A DNA stretch of 64,000 nt. It comes from Pseudomonas wuhanensis. Its GTDB lineage: Bacteria; Pseudomonadota; Gammaproteobacteria; Pseudomonadales; Pseudomonadaceae. The stretch spans positions 2,108,001 through 2,172,000 of the forward strand of contig NZ_CP117430.1 in assembly GCF_030687395.1 (NCBI RefSeq), read 5' to 3'. Below, in pieces: positions 9,241-18,650 of this stretch (the first letter of the stretch is position 1; every line of letters begins with the position of its first letter). The notes under the pieces were generated by a model that had not been told where the DNA came from, searched no databases, and worked only from the letters and a program-made list of their open reading frames with translations. The position numbers were made by a program, and so were the translations under genes.

Positions 9241-10046
9241 GACTTTCCATTAGCCACGAGACCACCTATCACTATGAAGATCAGGTGCGGGCGAGCATCC
9301 AGTACCTGCGATTGACCCCTCATGACAGCGAGCGCCAGCACGTGCTCAGCTGGCAGCTCGATTTGCCACGCCCGGTGCGCGCGCAACTCGATCCATTCGG
9401 CAACATTCTGCATGTGCTCACCCTGGATGAACCTCACGAAGCGATCATCATCGGCGCCCGAGGGCAGGTGGATATCGACGAACTGCGCGAAGCCGAGCAT
9501 GAAAGCCAGTCGGCGCTGCCGTTCCTGCGCTTCACGCGCCTGACCGAAGCCGACGAAGCGCTGCGCGCATTCGCCGAGAAGGCCTGCAAACAACGCCGGG
9601 ATCGTACGGCGCTGATCGATTTGATGCATGGCCTGAACCAGCACATGACCTACACGCCGGGCTCCACGGAAGTAGACACCAGCGCCGCCCAGGCTTTCGC
9701 TGGGCGTTCCGGGGTCTGCCAGGACCACGCCCATGCGTTTCTCGCCTGCGCTCGCAGTCTGGGCATTCCCTCGCGTTATGTGTCGGGGTATTTGTACAGC
9801 GAGAACAGTGAACACCTGGCCAGTCACGCCTGGGCTGAAGCCTGGCTGGATGACGCCTGGTATAGCTTCGACGTGACCAACGAACTGGCCCGCCCGGAGC
9901 GTCACCTGAAACTGGCCGTGGGCCTGGACTACCTCGACGCCTGCCCGGTGCGCGGCATGCGCCGTGGCGGTGGGTGCGAGCAGATGCATGCGAAGGTGTT
10001 TGTGTCGCCGACGCCTGCGCCGGTGATCTCAGTGCAGCAGCAGTAA
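9237..10046 (+). CDS. Transglutaminase-like cysteine peptidase family protein
   Basis: This 269-residue protein has an N-terminal beta-rich domain ('HETTYHYEDQVRASIQYLRLTP', the bacterial transglutaminase N region) and a papain-like transglutaminase core. The catalytic triad is visible: Cys in 'GRSGVCQDHAH', His in 'ASHAWAEAW' and Asp in 'YSFDVTN'. The ATG at 9237 overlaps the stop of the preceding gene. Family members act as peptidases or transamidases on peptides; together with the ATP-grasp partner this suggests making and trimming of an amide-linked product. The REP elements at 10058 follow it. Confidence 0.9.
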   Translation: MRLSISHETTYHYEDQVRASIQYLRLTPHDSERQHVLSWQLDLPRPVRAQLDPFGNILHVLTLDEPHEAIIIGARGQVDIDELREAEHESQSALPFLRFTRLTEADEALRAFAEKACKQRRDRTALIDLMHGLNQHMTYTPGSTEVDTSAAQAFAGRSGVCQDHAHAFLACARSLGIPSRYVSGYLYSENSEHLASHAWAEAWLDDAWYSFDVTNELARPERHLKLAVGLDYLDACPVRGMRRGGGCEQMHAKVFVSPTPAPVISVQQQ

Positions 10047-10057
10047 ACCTACACGCT

Positions 10058-10168
10058 GATCGTTCCCACGCTCTGCGTGGGAATGCCTCCACGGACGCTC
10101 CGCGTTCGGCTCTTGATGGGACGCAGAGCGTCCCGGGCTGCATTCCCACGCAGAGCGTGGGAACGATC
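10058..10168. repeat. Paired REP elements, inverted
   Basis: Two outward copies of 'gatcgttcccacgctctgcgtgggaa' form the outer arms, with a second inverted pair ('ggacgctccgcgt' / 'acgcagagcgtcc') inside. This is a common extragenic element of fluorescens-group pseudomonads, located between the convergent transglutaminase and cytochrome genes, where it can serve as a bidirectional terminator. Confidence 0.85.
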
Positions 10169-10170
10169 GG

Positions 10171-10992
10171 TTACGGCTTAACTTTGCGTCCCGCCATATG
10201 CTTCAAATACCCCACCAACAATTCCAGATCCTCCTCCGGCAACACCGTCGTCGCGAACGCCGGCATCTTCGCCTGCGGCCACTGGCGCAAGCTCTGCGGA
10301 TCTCGAATGTAACGCTTGAGGAAATCCGCGCCGAAGTACTCGGTCGGGTTGAACGGAATATTCAGGTCCGGCCCGAACTGCGCATCCCCCGCGCCATTCA
10401 ATCGATGACAGGCCAGGCAGTTCTTCTGAAACAGCGCAAAGCCCTTGTTCACCGGACCGTCCGCCTTCAGCGCAGGATCGGGCAGCAGGGCAGGGAAGCG
10501 CTCGGCCACCGGGGCCATGCGCTTGATGCTCGCTACTTCGAACGGCCATTGCTCGGGGCTGATATTGCCCGCTTGTGGATCGGTCCAGACCAGATAAAAC
10601 GGCCCCGCACTGTGCTTGCCTTCTGACAGCGGCGGCCACGGCTGGGCCGGGTCTTCAATCGCCAACCAGGCCCGCGCGCCTTGGGTATTGAGCAGCGGGG
10701 CGGCGGCCAGTTCGGCGGCAAAACCGTCCAGGGCAACGGCTTGCAGATGATCGTCAGGCTTGATGCCCGTCAGCAACGCCGCCAACGGCACGGCGCGATA
10801 GCTCATGTCCCGTTTGTAGGAAACGTCGTTAGTGATGGTGATTGTCTGAACCTGAGGATGCTTGAGCAATTGCTCGGTCTGCCAGGTGCGAGAACTCGCG
10901 CCTAGCTCCAGACTCAGCTGTGCGGCAGACAGAGGCATGCTGAGCAGCAAGGCCCCAAATAGAATGAGCGCTTTCAAGTGATCGCCGTCCAT
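10171..10992 (-). CDS. Exported cytochrome c with molybdopterin-oxidoreductase-like N-domain
   Basis: This is a periplasmic electron-transfer protein of 273 residues if started at MDGDHLKALILFGALLLSMPLSAA, which gives a normal signal peptide; a longer start 11 codons upstream would spoil it. Residues 25-165 resemble the beta-sandwich of sulfite-oxidase-type proteins without obvious cofactor ligands. A class I cytochrome c domain follows with the haem motif C192-LA-C195-H196 and the likely distal ligand Met in 'QAKMPAF'. No partner oxidase is adjacent, so the redox partner is unknown. Confidence 0.85.
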   Translation of the reverse strand: MDGDHLKALILFGALLLSMPLSAAQLSLELGASSRTWQTEQLLKHPQVQTITITNDVSYKRDMSYRAVPLAALLTGIKPDDHLQAVALDGFAAELAAAPLLNTQGARAWLAIEDPAQPWPPLSEGKHSAGPFYLVWTDPQAGNISPEQWPFEVASIKRMAPVAERFPALLPDPALKADGPVNKGFALFQKNCLACHRLNGAGDAQFGPDLNIPFNPTEYFGADFLKRYIRDPQSLRQWPQAKMPAFATTVLPEEDLELLVGYLKHMAGRKVKP

Positions 10993-11088
10993 GTCGTGGA
11001 AGTGCGCAAAGGTTGGCACAGCCACGCTGACCCGGGTAGCGAGCCAATCACATTTTTTATCAGGCGAAATGAAAACCCTGATGCCCGA

Positions 11089-11184
11089 TCAGCCAATCAC
11101 CTTGGTCAGGTTCGGCAAAATCAACAACAGTGTAGTGGCGAATAGAATGAGCCCGGCTTGACGAACTTTCGAATGCTTGAACAT
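11089..11184 (-). CDS. Very small membrane protein
   Basis: This 31-residue frame starts MFKHSKVRQAG, followed by one hydrophobic segment (LILFATTLLLILPNL) and a short tail. A purine-rich AAGGCGG precedes the ATG. The basic N-terminus followed by a single transmembrane helix is typical of small membrane proteins that associate with larger complexes. A longer upstream frame lacks coding character. No function is known to me; conservation among pseudomonads would decide whether it is real. Confidence 0.5.
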   Translation of the reverse strand: MFKHSKVRQAGLILFATTLLLILPNLTKVIG

Positions 11185-11629
11185 GGCTTGACCGCCTTTT
11201 TTGTTATTTCCTGATGCCTGCCTGCACATATCCATGACGGCAGAGCGCTGCACTTCCTTGTAGAACGAGTGCCTCGGCAAAACCCGACGACAACTTCGTA
11301 CAGGTTTACCTTAGGGCCCGCGTCACGATTGGCTTAGATCCATTTCGTATGTGCTGAGCACTCTGCGCTTTTAAAAAAGCATGAGGCTTATGGCCAGCTT
11401 CTTGGGCGCCCGTTTGCTAGACAGCTTGGTGACTTGAATCGGTTTATCCGATAGCAGACTACCGTTCGTCTGAGCGTGACCGTCAACGCACATGAGCACT
11501 GTGGTCATTGAATCCACGGCTGCTCGGCATAAGGTGAGGGCATAAAGATCAGGGTCACACGGCCCCCTGTAGGCGCTGCCGAAGGCTGCGATCTTTTGAG
11601 TTTCATTCACCTTCAGGTTCGAGGACGTC
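11185..11629. other. Intergenic region with a Pseudomonas repeat
   Basis: No gene is convincing in this 445-base gap. Near 11,569-11,599 lies 'tgtaggcgctgccgaaggctgcgatctttt', a version of a common fluorescens-group extragenic repeat. A minus-strand frame that overlaps the thiolase gene is judged a shadow. Promoter and leader of the thiolase operon should lie in the last 100 bases. Confidence 0.5.
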
Positions 11630-12835
11630 ATGACCCAAGCTTTGATATTCGACGCGTTACGCACGCCCCGTGGCAAAGGCAAGGCCAATGGCGCCTTGCA
11701 CAGCGTCAAGCCAGTGAACCTGGTGGCCGGACTGCTGACGGCGCTGCAGCAGCGCACGTCCCTGGACACCAGTCAGGTCGATGATGTGGTGCTCGGCTGC
11801 GTGACGCCCATCGGCGACCAGGGTTCTGACATCGCCAAGACCGCCACGCAAGTGGCCGATTGGGACGTCAGCGTGGCCGGCATGCAGCTCAATCGCTTTT
11901 GCGCATCGGGGCTGGAAGCGGTGAACCTCGGCGCGATGAAAGTGCGTTCCGGCTTCGAAGACCTGGTGGTGGTCGGTGGCGTCGAGTCGATGTCCCGCGT
12001 GCCCATGGGCAGCGACGGCGGGGCTTGGGCGCTGGACCCGGAAACCAATTTGCACAACCACTTCACGCCCCAGGGCGTGGGTGCCGACCTGATCGCCACG
12101 ATTGAAGGCTTCAGCCGTCAGGACGTCGATGCCTTTGCCTTGCGCTCCCAACAGAAGGCCGCACGGGCGCGGGCGAACGGTTCGTTCAACAAGTCGCTGG
12201 TGCCGGTGCAGGACCAGAACGGCATCATCCTGCTCGATCACGATGAGTTCATTCGCGCCGAATCGACAATGGAAGGCCTGGGCAAGCTCAAGCCAAGCTT
12301 CGAAATGATCGGGCAAATGGGCTTCGACGCCACGGCCTTGCGGGTTTACAGCCAGATCGAGCGGATCAACCACGTGCACACGCCGGGCAACAGTTCCGGG
12401 ATCGTCGATGGCGCGGCGCTGATGCTGATCGGCTCCGAGGCCAAGGGTCGGGCGTTGGGCTTGCAGCCACGGGCGCGAATCGTCGGCACGGCGGTCACCA
12501 GCACCGACCCGACCATCATGCTCACCGGCCCGGCACCGGCCACTCGCAAGGCGCTGGCCAAGGCCGGGCTGCGGGTCGAAGACATCGACCTGTTCGAAGT
12601 CAATGAAGCGTTCGCCTCGGTCGTGCTCAAGTTCATCAAGGACATGGCCATCGACCCCGACAAGGTCAACGTCAACGGCGGCTCCATCGCCATGGGCCAC
12701 CCGCTCGGCGCCACCGGCTGCGCGATTCTCGGCACGTTGCTCGACGAACTGGAAGCCCGGCGCCTGCGCTATGGCCTGGCGACATTGTGTGTCGGCGGCG
12801 GCATGGGCATTGCCACCATCATCGAACGCCTCTGA
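11630..12835 (+). CDS. Acetyl-CoA C-acyltransferase (thiolase)
   Basis: This thiolase (401 residues) cleaves or condenses 3-ketoacyl-CoA and acetyl-CoA. The catalytic residues are visible: C91 in '[10 protein letters not shown]', H357 in 'GHPLGATG' and C387 in 'CVGGGMG'. 'VNEAFA' is the third family motif. It is followed after 38 bases by a FadB-type multifunctional gene, so the pair encodes the last three steps of a beta-oxidation cycle. A FadA-like role in fatty acid use fits, but the operon is distinct from a classical fadBA order (fadB first), suggesting a paralogous set. Confidence 0.93.
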   Translation: MTQALIFDALRTPRGKGKANGALHSVKPVNLVAGLLTALQQRTSLDTSQVDDVVLGCVTPIGDQGSDIAKTATQVADWDVSVAGMQLNRFCASGLEAVNLGAMKVRSGFEDLVVVGGVESMSRVPMGSDGGAWALDPETNLHNHFTPQGVGADLIATIEGFSRQDVDAFALRSQQKAARARANGSFNKSLVPVQDQNGIILLDHDEFIRAESTMEGLGKLKPSFEMIGQMGFDATALRVYSQIERINHVHTPGNSSGIVDGAALMLIGSEAKGRALGLQPRARIVGTAVTSTDPTIMLTGPAPATRKALAKAGLRVEDIDLFEVNEAFASVVLKFIKDMAIDPDKVNVNGGSIAMGHPLGATGCAILGTLLDELEARRLRYGLATLCVGGGMGIATIIERL

Positions 12836-12873
12836 GCCTGCCTTTAAGAAAATCCGACTCAAGGAAAATTGCC

Positions 12874-15018
12874 ATGACCCAAGCCATCCGTTACGAAAAG
12901 GGTCAGGACCAGATCGTCGTCCTGACCATCGACATGCCGGGCCAGAGTGCCAACACCATGAACGCGGTCTACCGCGACGCCATGGCCACCTGCGTCGCCC
13001 GACTGGTCGCCGACAAGGAGGCCATTGCCGGCGTGATCATTACCTCGGCCAAGAAGACCTTCTTCGCTGGTGGCGACCTCAATGAACTGATCAAGGTCGG
13101 CAAACCCGAAGCCAAAGCCTTTTACGACATGGTGCTGACCCTCAAGGGCCAACTGCGCACCCTGGAAACCCTCGGCAAACCGGTGGTTGCCGCCATTAAC
13201 GGCGCGGCACTCGGCGGTGGTTGGGAAATCTGCCTGGCCTGTCATCACCGCGTCGCGCTGGACAACCCGTCGGTGCTGCTGGGCCTGCCGGAAGTCACCC
13301 TCGGCCTGTTGCCGGGCGGCGGCGGGGTAGTGCGCATGGTCCGCATGCTGGGCATTGAAAAAGCCCTGCCGTATCTGCTTGAAGGCAAGAAAATCCGTCC
13401 GCAACAGGCGTTACAGGCGCGATTGATCGACGAGTTGGCAGCCGATCGCGATGAGCTGATGGCCAAGGCGCGGGCGTGGATTGTCGCTCACCCGGTCGCT
13501 GTGCAGCGCTGGGACGTGAAGGGTTATCAGATTCCTGGCGGCACGCCGTCGGATCCGAAGCTCGCGCCGATGCTTGCTATCACGCCATCAATTCTGCGCA
13601 GCAAAACCCAGGGCTGCCTGCCCGCGCCAGAGAAAATCCTCTGCGCCGCGGTGGAAGGCGCTCAGGTGGATTTTGACACCGCGCACCTGATCGAAACCCG
13701 CTACTTCACCGAGCTGACCACCGGGCAGGTGTCGAAAAACCTCATTGGCACGTTCTGGTTTCAGCTCAATGAGATCAATGCCGGTGGCTCCCGGCCCCAA
13801 GGCATAGCGCCTTATGTGACGAAGAAAGTCGGCGTGCTCGGCGCCGGGATGATGGGCGCGGGCATCGCGTTTGTCAGCGCATCGGCCGGCATCGACGTGG
13901 TGCTCAAAGACATCAACCTCGCCGCGGCAGAGAAGGGTAAGGCCCACTCAGCGACGTTGCTGGACAAGAAAATTGCGCGTGGTCAGTTAACTCGTGAGCA
14001 GCGCGGGGAGATTTTGGCGCGAATCCATGCCACCGAAAACGATGCGGACCTGGCGGGTTGCGATCTGATCATTGAAGCAGTGTTTGAAGATCGCGAACTG
14101 AAGGCCAAGGTCTCATCAGCCGCGCAAACAGTTGTCGGCCCGGACGCGGTCATCGCCTCCAACACCTCGACCTTGCCGATCAGTGGCCTGGCCACCGCCG
14201 TGCCGGACCAAACGAAATTCATCGGCCTGCATTTCTTCAGTCCCGTGGAGAAAATGCCACTGGTGGAAATCATCAAGGGCGTCCATACCAGCGACGAAAC
14301 CCTGGCTCGCGGATTCGATTTCGTCCTGCAAATCAAGAAGACGCCAATCGTGGTCAACGACAGTCGCGGCTTCTTTACCTCCCGAGTATTTGGCACCTTC
14401 ACCAACGAAGGCATCGCCATGCTTGGCGAAGGCGTGAGCGCGCCGATGATCGAGACCGAAGCGCGCAAGGCCGGCATGCCTGTCGGGCCTCTGGCGATCT
14501 CCGACGAAGTTTCCCTCAGCCTCATGAGCCATATCCGCGAACAAACTGCCAAAGACTTGCGCGCAGAAGGGAAAAACCTGATTGAGCACCCGGCGTTCGC
14601 CGTGATTGACTTGTTGCTCAAGGAATACAAGCGTCCGGGCAAGGCCGCTGGAGGTGGTTTCTACGATTATCCGGCCACAGGGCAGAAGCATTTGTGGCCA
14701 GAGCTGAAAAGCCGCTTCGAGAAAGCCGATGGGCAGATTTCGCCGCAGGACATACGCGATCGACTGCTGTTCGTACAAGCCATCGAAACCGTGCGCTGCA
14801 TGGAAGAGGGTGTGCTGACTTCGACGGCGGATGCCAACGTCGGCTCGATCTTCGGCATCGGCTTCGCGGCCTGGACTGGCGGTGCGCTGCAGTTCATCAA
14901 TCAGTACGGCGTGAAAGACTTCGTCGCCCGCGCCCAGTACTTGGCCGAGCAGTACGGCGAGCGCTTCACACCGCCTGCGCTGTTGCTGGAGAAAGCCGCC
15001 AAAGACGCGTTGTTTTAA
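12874..15018 (+). CDS. FadB-type enoyl-CoA hydratase / 3-hydroxyacyl-CoA dehydrogenase
   Basis: This multifunctional beta-oxidation protein has 714 residues from MTQAIRYEKGQ. The crotonase domain fills about the first 200 residues, with the oxyanion-hole motif 'SAKKTFFAGGDL' and 'NGAALGGGWEICLACHHR'. An NAD-binding 3-hydroxyacyl-CoA dehydrogenase domain follows, with 'GVLGAGMMGAGIAF' near residue 325, 'ASNTSTLPI' and 'GLHFFSPV'. C-terminal helical HCDH domains complete it. The start has AAGGAA seven bases upstream; a longer in-frame extension overlaps the thiolase end and is rejected. Confidence 0.93.
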   Translation: MTQAIRYEKGQDQIVVLTIDMPGQSANTMNAVYRDAMATCVARLVADKEAIAGVIITSAKKTFFAGGDLNELIKVGKPEAKAFYDMVLTLKGQLRTLETLGKPVVAAINGAALGGGWEICLACHHRVALDNPSVLLGLPEVTLGLLPGGGGVVRMVRMLGIEKALPYLLEGKKIRPQQALQARLIDELAADRDELMAKARAWIVAHPVAVQRWDVKGYQIPGGTPSDPKLAPMLAITPSILRSKTQGCLPAPEKILCAAVEGAQVDFDTAHLIETRYFTELTTGQVSKNLIGTFWFQLNEINAGGSRPQGIAPYVTKKVGVLGAGMMGAGIAFVSASAGIDVVLKDINLAAAEKGKAHSATLLDKKIARGQLTREQRGEILARIHATENDADLAGCDLIIEAVFEDRELKAKVSSAAQTVVGPDAVIASNTSTLPISGLATAVPDQTKFIGLHFFSPVEKMPLVEIIKGVHTSDETLARGFDFVLQIKKTPIVVNDSRGFFTSRVFGTFTNEGIAMLGEGVSAPMIETEARKAGMPVGPLAISDEVSLSLMSHIREQTAKDLRAEGKNLIEHPAFAVIDLLLKEYKRPGKAAGGGFYDYPATGQKHLWPELKSRFEKADGQISPQDIRDRLLFVQAIETVRCMEEGVLTSTADANVGSIFGIGFAAWTGGALQFINQYGVKDFVARAQYLAEQYGERFTPPALLLEKAAKDALF

Positions 15019-15125
15019 GGGACGTTCTAAGGGACCGATGACGCGTTCCGGGGCTTGCCTTGCCACTGTGTTTCAAGGCAGGCTCTGGGGTGTGCATTAT
15101 TCCCTTCATGTGTCAGGTATTTTTT

Positions 15126-15839
15126 ATGTCGTTACGCATCTGCATTCTGGAAACCGACATCCTGCGTCCGGAACTGGTCGATCAATATCAGGGTTACGGG
15201 CAGATGTTCCAGCGTCTGTTTTCGCAGCAACCCATCGCTGCCGAGTTCACCGTGTACAACGTGATGCAGGGCGATTATCCCAGTGATGACGAGACCTTTG
15301 ATGCGTATCTGGTCACCGGGAGCAAGGCCGATTCCTTCGGCACCGACCCGTGGATTCAAACCCTCAAGACCTACCTGCTGAACCGCTACGAGCGCGGCGA
15401 CAAACTGCTGGGCGTGTGCTTCGGCCATCAACTGCTGGCACTGTTGTTGGGCGGCAAAAGTGAGCGAGCGACCCAAGGTTGGGGCGTCGGCACCCATAGC
15501 TACAAACTCGCGGCCAAGGCGCCATGGATGAGCCCGCTGAGGGAAGAGCTGACGCTGCTGATCAGCCACCAGGATCAGGTCACCGCGCTACCGGAAAACG
15601 CTACGGTGATTGCTTCGAGCGATTTCTGCCCGTTCGCCGCGTACCACATCAACGATCAAGTGCTGTGCTTCCAGGGGCATCCGGAGTTCATTCACGATTA
15701 CTCACGGGCGTTGCTGGATATTCGTCAGCAGCATCTGGGCGAAGAGGTTTATCAGAAAGGTATGGCGAGCCTGGAGCATCCTCACCATGGAGCGACTGTT
15801 GCGGAGTGGATGATGCGGTTTGTGGCGCACAAGCCTTAG
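15126..15839 (+). CDS. Class I glutamine amidotransferase-like protein
   Basis: This 237-residue protein has the GATase1 fold of the GMP-synthase-like free-standing group. The nucleophile is C98 in 'GVCFGHQLLA', and the His/Glu pair is H185 and E187 in 'CFQGHPEF'. Family members hydrolyse glutamine or gamma-glutamyl compounds, or act with a synthetase partner; none is adjacent. The start at 15126 gives MSLRICILETD, aligned with the first beta strand, though the ribosome binding site is weak and an in-frame ATG 18 bases upstream is possible. A REP element follows the gene. Confidence 0.88.
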   Translation: MSLRICILETDILRPELVDQYQGYGQMFQRLFSQQPIAAEFTVYNVMQGDYPSDDETFDAYLVTGSKADSFGTDPWIQTLKTYLLNRYERGDKLLGVCFGHQLLALLLGGKSERATQGWGVGTHSYKLAAKAPWMSPLREELTLLISHQDQVTALPENATVIASSDFCPFAAYHINDQVLCFQGHPEFIHDYSRALLDIRQQHLGEEVYQKGMASLEHPHHGATVAEWMMRFVAHKP

Positions 15840-15848
15840 TCGGATGTT

Positions 15849-15905
15849 TGATCATTCCCACGCTCCGCGTGGGAATGCATCCCGTGACGCTCCGCGTCAC
15901 ACCAT
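15849..15905. repeat. REP-type inverted repeats
   Basis: Two adjacent hairpins, 'attcccacgctccgcgtgggaat' and 'gtgacgctccgcgtcac', belong to the same repeat class as 10058-10168. They lie between the convergent amidotransferase and corA genes. Confidence 0.8.
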
Positions 15906-15907
15906 AC

Positions 15908-16879
15908 TCACAACCACCCCGACCGCTTGAAACTCGCCCATAAACTGACGCACCCAACGGCAATAAACCCCAACACCCCGAAATACCCATAATGCCAAGT
16001 CAACTCTGGCATGTCCTCGAAGTTCATCCCGTAGATCCCGGCCACCGCCGTCGGGAACGCCAGAATCGCTGCCCACGCCGCAAACTTGCGCTGCACCACG
16101 CTCTGGCGCGACGCCTCCAGCAACACCCCGACCTCGATGGTCTGGCTGGCAATGTCCGCCAGGGTCGTGAGGTCTTCCATCTGCCGCGTGACATGAATCT
16201 GCACATCGCGAAAGTACGGGCGCATATTCTTGTCGATGAACGGAAAGCTCAGATTTTGCAGTTCCTCACCGATCTCCACCATCGGCGCCGCAAACCGGCG
16301 CAAGCGTAATACATCGCGACGCAGGCCGTGGAGTTTCTGGATGTCGCGTTCGTTCAGGGAACCGCAGAGGACATTGGTCTCCAGCTCATCGATCTCGGCA
16401 TGAATCGCTTCGCCCATCGGCTGGTAGTTTTCAATCACGAAGTCGAGGATGGCATAGAGTACGAAATCTTCCCCATGCTCCAGCAACAGCGGCCGCGCCT
16501 CACAACGCTGTCGGACATAGGCGTAGGACGCTGAATGACCATTGCGTGCGGTAATGATGTAGCCCTTCCCGGCAAAGATATGAGTTTCGATGAACTCCAG
16601 TTTGCCTTCATTGCGGATCGGCGAATACGTGACGATAAACAGTGCGTCGCCGAACGTTTCCAGCTTCGGTCGGCTGTGTTTTTCCAGGGCGTCTTCGATG
16701 GCCAGTTCATGCAGGTTGAACTGACGTTGCAGGTTGAACAGCTCTTCGGCGTTCGGTTCTTCCAGACCAATCCACACAAAGTGGCCAGGCTTGGCAGCCC
16801 AGGCGGCGCCTTCGTCGAGGGTAATATTGGTGACTTTCTTACCGGCACTGTAAACCGCAGCAGCAACGACTCTACCCAT
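15908..16879 (-). CDS. CorA-family divalent cation transporter
   Basis: This 323-residue inner-membrane Mg2+/Co2+ (or related cation) channel has a large cytosolic N-terminal domain to about residue 260. Two C-terminal membrane helices follow: the first ends in the selectivity motif 'YGMNFEDMPEL', the second is 'YFGVLGFIAVGCVSLWASF', with a basic tail. The GMN motif is decisive for the family. The gene is convergent with the amidotransferase gene. The REP element at 15849 lies just beyond the stop. Confidence 0.92.
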   Translation of the reverse strand: MGRVVAAAVYSAGKKVTNITLDEGAAWAAKPGHFVWIGLEEPNAEELFNLQRQFNLHELAIEDALEKHSRPKLETFGDALFIVTYSPIRNEGKLEFIETHIFAGKGYIITARNGHSASYAYVRQRCEARPLLLEHGEDFVLYAILDFVIENYQPMGEAIHAEIDELETNVLCGSLNERDIQKLHGLRRDVLRLRRFAAPMVEIGEELQNLSFPFIDKNMRPYFRDVQIHVTRQMEDLTTLADIASQTIEVGVLLEASRQSVVQRKFAAWAAILAFPTAVAGIYGMNFEDMPELTWHYGYFGVLGFIAVGCVSLWASFKRSGWL

Positions 16880-16998
16880 GATAGTGATTCACTTCTTATT
16901 AGCCGCTTTCTATAAAGACTGGCGGGGCCAGGCAGGATTCAGCTTAACCTTGTCTGCTGCTTGAGAGTCAGCAAAATCTGTAGAGTTCGCAGGCAAAA

Positions 16999-17026
16999 GA
17001 AAACCCGCACAGGGCGGGTTTTTTCA
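16999..17026 (-). terminator. Terminator downstream of the acyltransferase gene
   Basis: The hairpin AAAACCCGC / GCGGGTTTT with loop acagg has A and T runs on both sides, so it can work in either direction. It abuts the stop codon of the minus-strand acyltransferase gene. Confidence 0.8.
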
Positions 17027-17746
17027 GGCGGCTTGCAGTTGCCGATCCATCGAGTCGATGCACTCGCGCATCTGCTCGCGACACTGGGCGATCAGCATCG
17101 GCATGTCATCCAGACTCAATCCAGCCGTAGGAATTGCCGGTAGCGAACGGATCAGAATCTTCCCACTGCGCCAGCGGTTCAATCGCATGTGTTTGACGTA
17201 ACTGCTGACACACACCGGCACGATTGGCACGCCCGCGGCAATCGCCATCTGGAACGCGCCTTTTTTGAATGGCAGCAGCTCTTCGCCGAGGTTGCGCGTG
17301 CCTTCCGGGAAAACCCAGATCGAGGTGTCTTCATGCTGCAAGGTGCGAGTAGTGGTCAGCATCGACTGGCGTGCCTTGTGCGCATTGCCGCGGTCAATCA
17401 ACACATTGCCGGCCAGCCAGAACAGCTGCCCGAACAACGGCACCCACTTCAGGCTCTTCTTGCCAATGCACACAGTGCGACGGGGCACCACGTTGCCGAA
17501 CACAAACAGATCGTAGTTGGACTGGTGGTTGGCAATGATCACACAACTGTCAGGCTTATCCATCAACGGCCCGACGTCGGCCTTCACGCGCAAACGCAAA
17601 ATGCACATCGCCGGCCACGCATACAGACGCGCGCATAAACGGCTGTTGTCCGGATTAAACGGCCGACACAGACCGAGAATCACCCCAAGCATACCGGCCA
17701 GAATAAAGTGCAAGCCCATCAATAACATACGAAACACAAACAGCAT
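17024..17746 (-). CDS. 1-acyl-sn-glycerol-3-phosphate acyltransferase family protein
   Basis: This 240-residue PlsC-type membrane enzyme transfers an acyl chain to lysophosphatidic acid or a related lysolipid. An N-terminal hydrophobic segment covers residues 3-27. Motif I is H74-QSNY-D79 (NHQSNYD) and motif III is 'FPEGTRN', both essential in the family. 'VPIVPVCVSSY' forms motif IV. The gene stands alone with its own terminator. Substrate preference is not visible. Confidence 0.9.
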   Translation of the reverse strand: MLFVFRMLLMGLHFILAGMLGVILGLCRPFNPDNSRLCARLYAWPAMCILRLRVKADVGPLMDKPDSCVIIANHQSNYDLFVFGNVVPRRTVCIGKKSLKWVPLFGQLFWLAGNVLIDRGNAHKARQSMLTTTRTLQHEDTSIWVFPEGTRNLGEELLPFKKGAFQMAIAAGVPIVPVCVSSYVKHMRLNRWRSGKILIRSLPAIPTAGLSLDDMPMLIAQCREQMRECIDSMDRQLQAA

Positions 17747-17913
17747 TTACAGGGCCCACCGGGACAAAAGGTGGCGCAGTGTACGGATGTGCACTGTTTT
17801 CGGCAATTGCCGCTATAGAAGTGGGAGATAGCCGATGTTTGAGCGCATGTTTCCGACTTATGGGTCAGATGCGGCCTAGAGCGCTTGAAAGGTTTTAAAC
17901 CAGACACGTAAGA

Positions 17914-17941
17914 AAAAGCCCGACACGACGGTCGGGCTTTT
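17914..17941 (-). terminator. Terminator downstream of the crotonase gene
   Basis: The hairpin AAAGCCCGAC / GTCGGGCTTT with A-rich and T-rich flanks is 20 bases beyond the stop codon of the minus-strand crotonase gene. Confidence 0.85.
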
Positions 17942-17960
17942 CGGTGCAACGCGTAGGGGC

Positions 17961-18650
17961 TTAACCCATATGCTCCTGATCCAGGATGATCGCGTTGTCC
18001 AGCGTCTCCAGCAGCGCCTTGCGCACTTTCAGCTTGGTGTTCTTGTGGGCAGTCATGTTGAGCTTCTTCAACTGACGAGCCGCCGCCAGCGCCGCGCCTT
18101 GCAGCTCTTCGGCCGACACCACCAGATCAAGGAAACCGGCATCCACAGCACTCTGCGGATTGAACATCTCAGCATTGATCACCGCACGGTGAAACGCCGA
18201 CTTGCGCAGACGATCACGCGCCAGCTCGATACCGGCGTGGTGCATGGTCATGCCGATCTGCACTTCGTTCAAACCAATGCTGAACGGGCCATCGACACCA
18301 ATGCGGTAGTCAGCCGACAACAGAATAAACGCACCCTTGGCCACCGCATGCCCAGGGCAGGCCACGACCACCGGGAACGGGTGCGACAGCAGGCGACGAG
18401 CCAGGGTCGAACCGGCAGCTACCAGCGCAATGGCCTCTTTAGGGCCTGCCGTCATCACCTTCAAGTCATAACCACCCGAAAAAATACCCGGCTGACTGGT
18501 AATGATCACCACCGCCCGATCCGCCACCGCCCGATCCAGCGCAGCGTTAAACGCAACAATCACATCCGGCGAGATGGCATTGACCTTGCCATTGCTCAAG
18601 GTCAGGGTCGCGATACCGTCTTCGAGATGGTAGGAAATCAACTCACTCAT
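17961..18650 (-). CDS. Crotonase / enoyl-CoA hydratase family protein
   Basis: This 229-residue protein has the crotonase fold. The oxyanion-hole motifs are 'QPGIFSGGYDLKV' and 'CPGHAVAKGAFILLSADYRIG'. It lacks the Glu pair of classical enoyl-CoA hydratase at the usual second position ('GLNEVQIGMTMHHAGIELAR'), so it may be a CoA isomerase or hydrolase-type member. It is monocistronic with a terminator. Its exact substrate is unknown. Confidence 0.85.
   Translation of the reverse strand: MSELISYHLEDGIATLTLSNGKVNAISPDVIVAFNAALDRAVADRAVVIITSQPGIFSGGYDLKVMTAGPKEAIALVAAGSTLARRLLSHPFPVVVACPGHAVAKGAFILLSADYRIGVDGPFSIGLNEVQIGMTMHHAGIELARDRLRKSAFHRAVINAEMFNPQSAVDAGFLDLVVSAEELQGAALAAARQLKKLNMTAHKNTKLKVRKALLETLDNAIILDQEHMG

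Noticed and set aside
11657..12862. Long minus-strand frame opposite the thiolase gene
   Set aside because: Shadow of the thiolase; the plus-strand product has all catalytic motifs.
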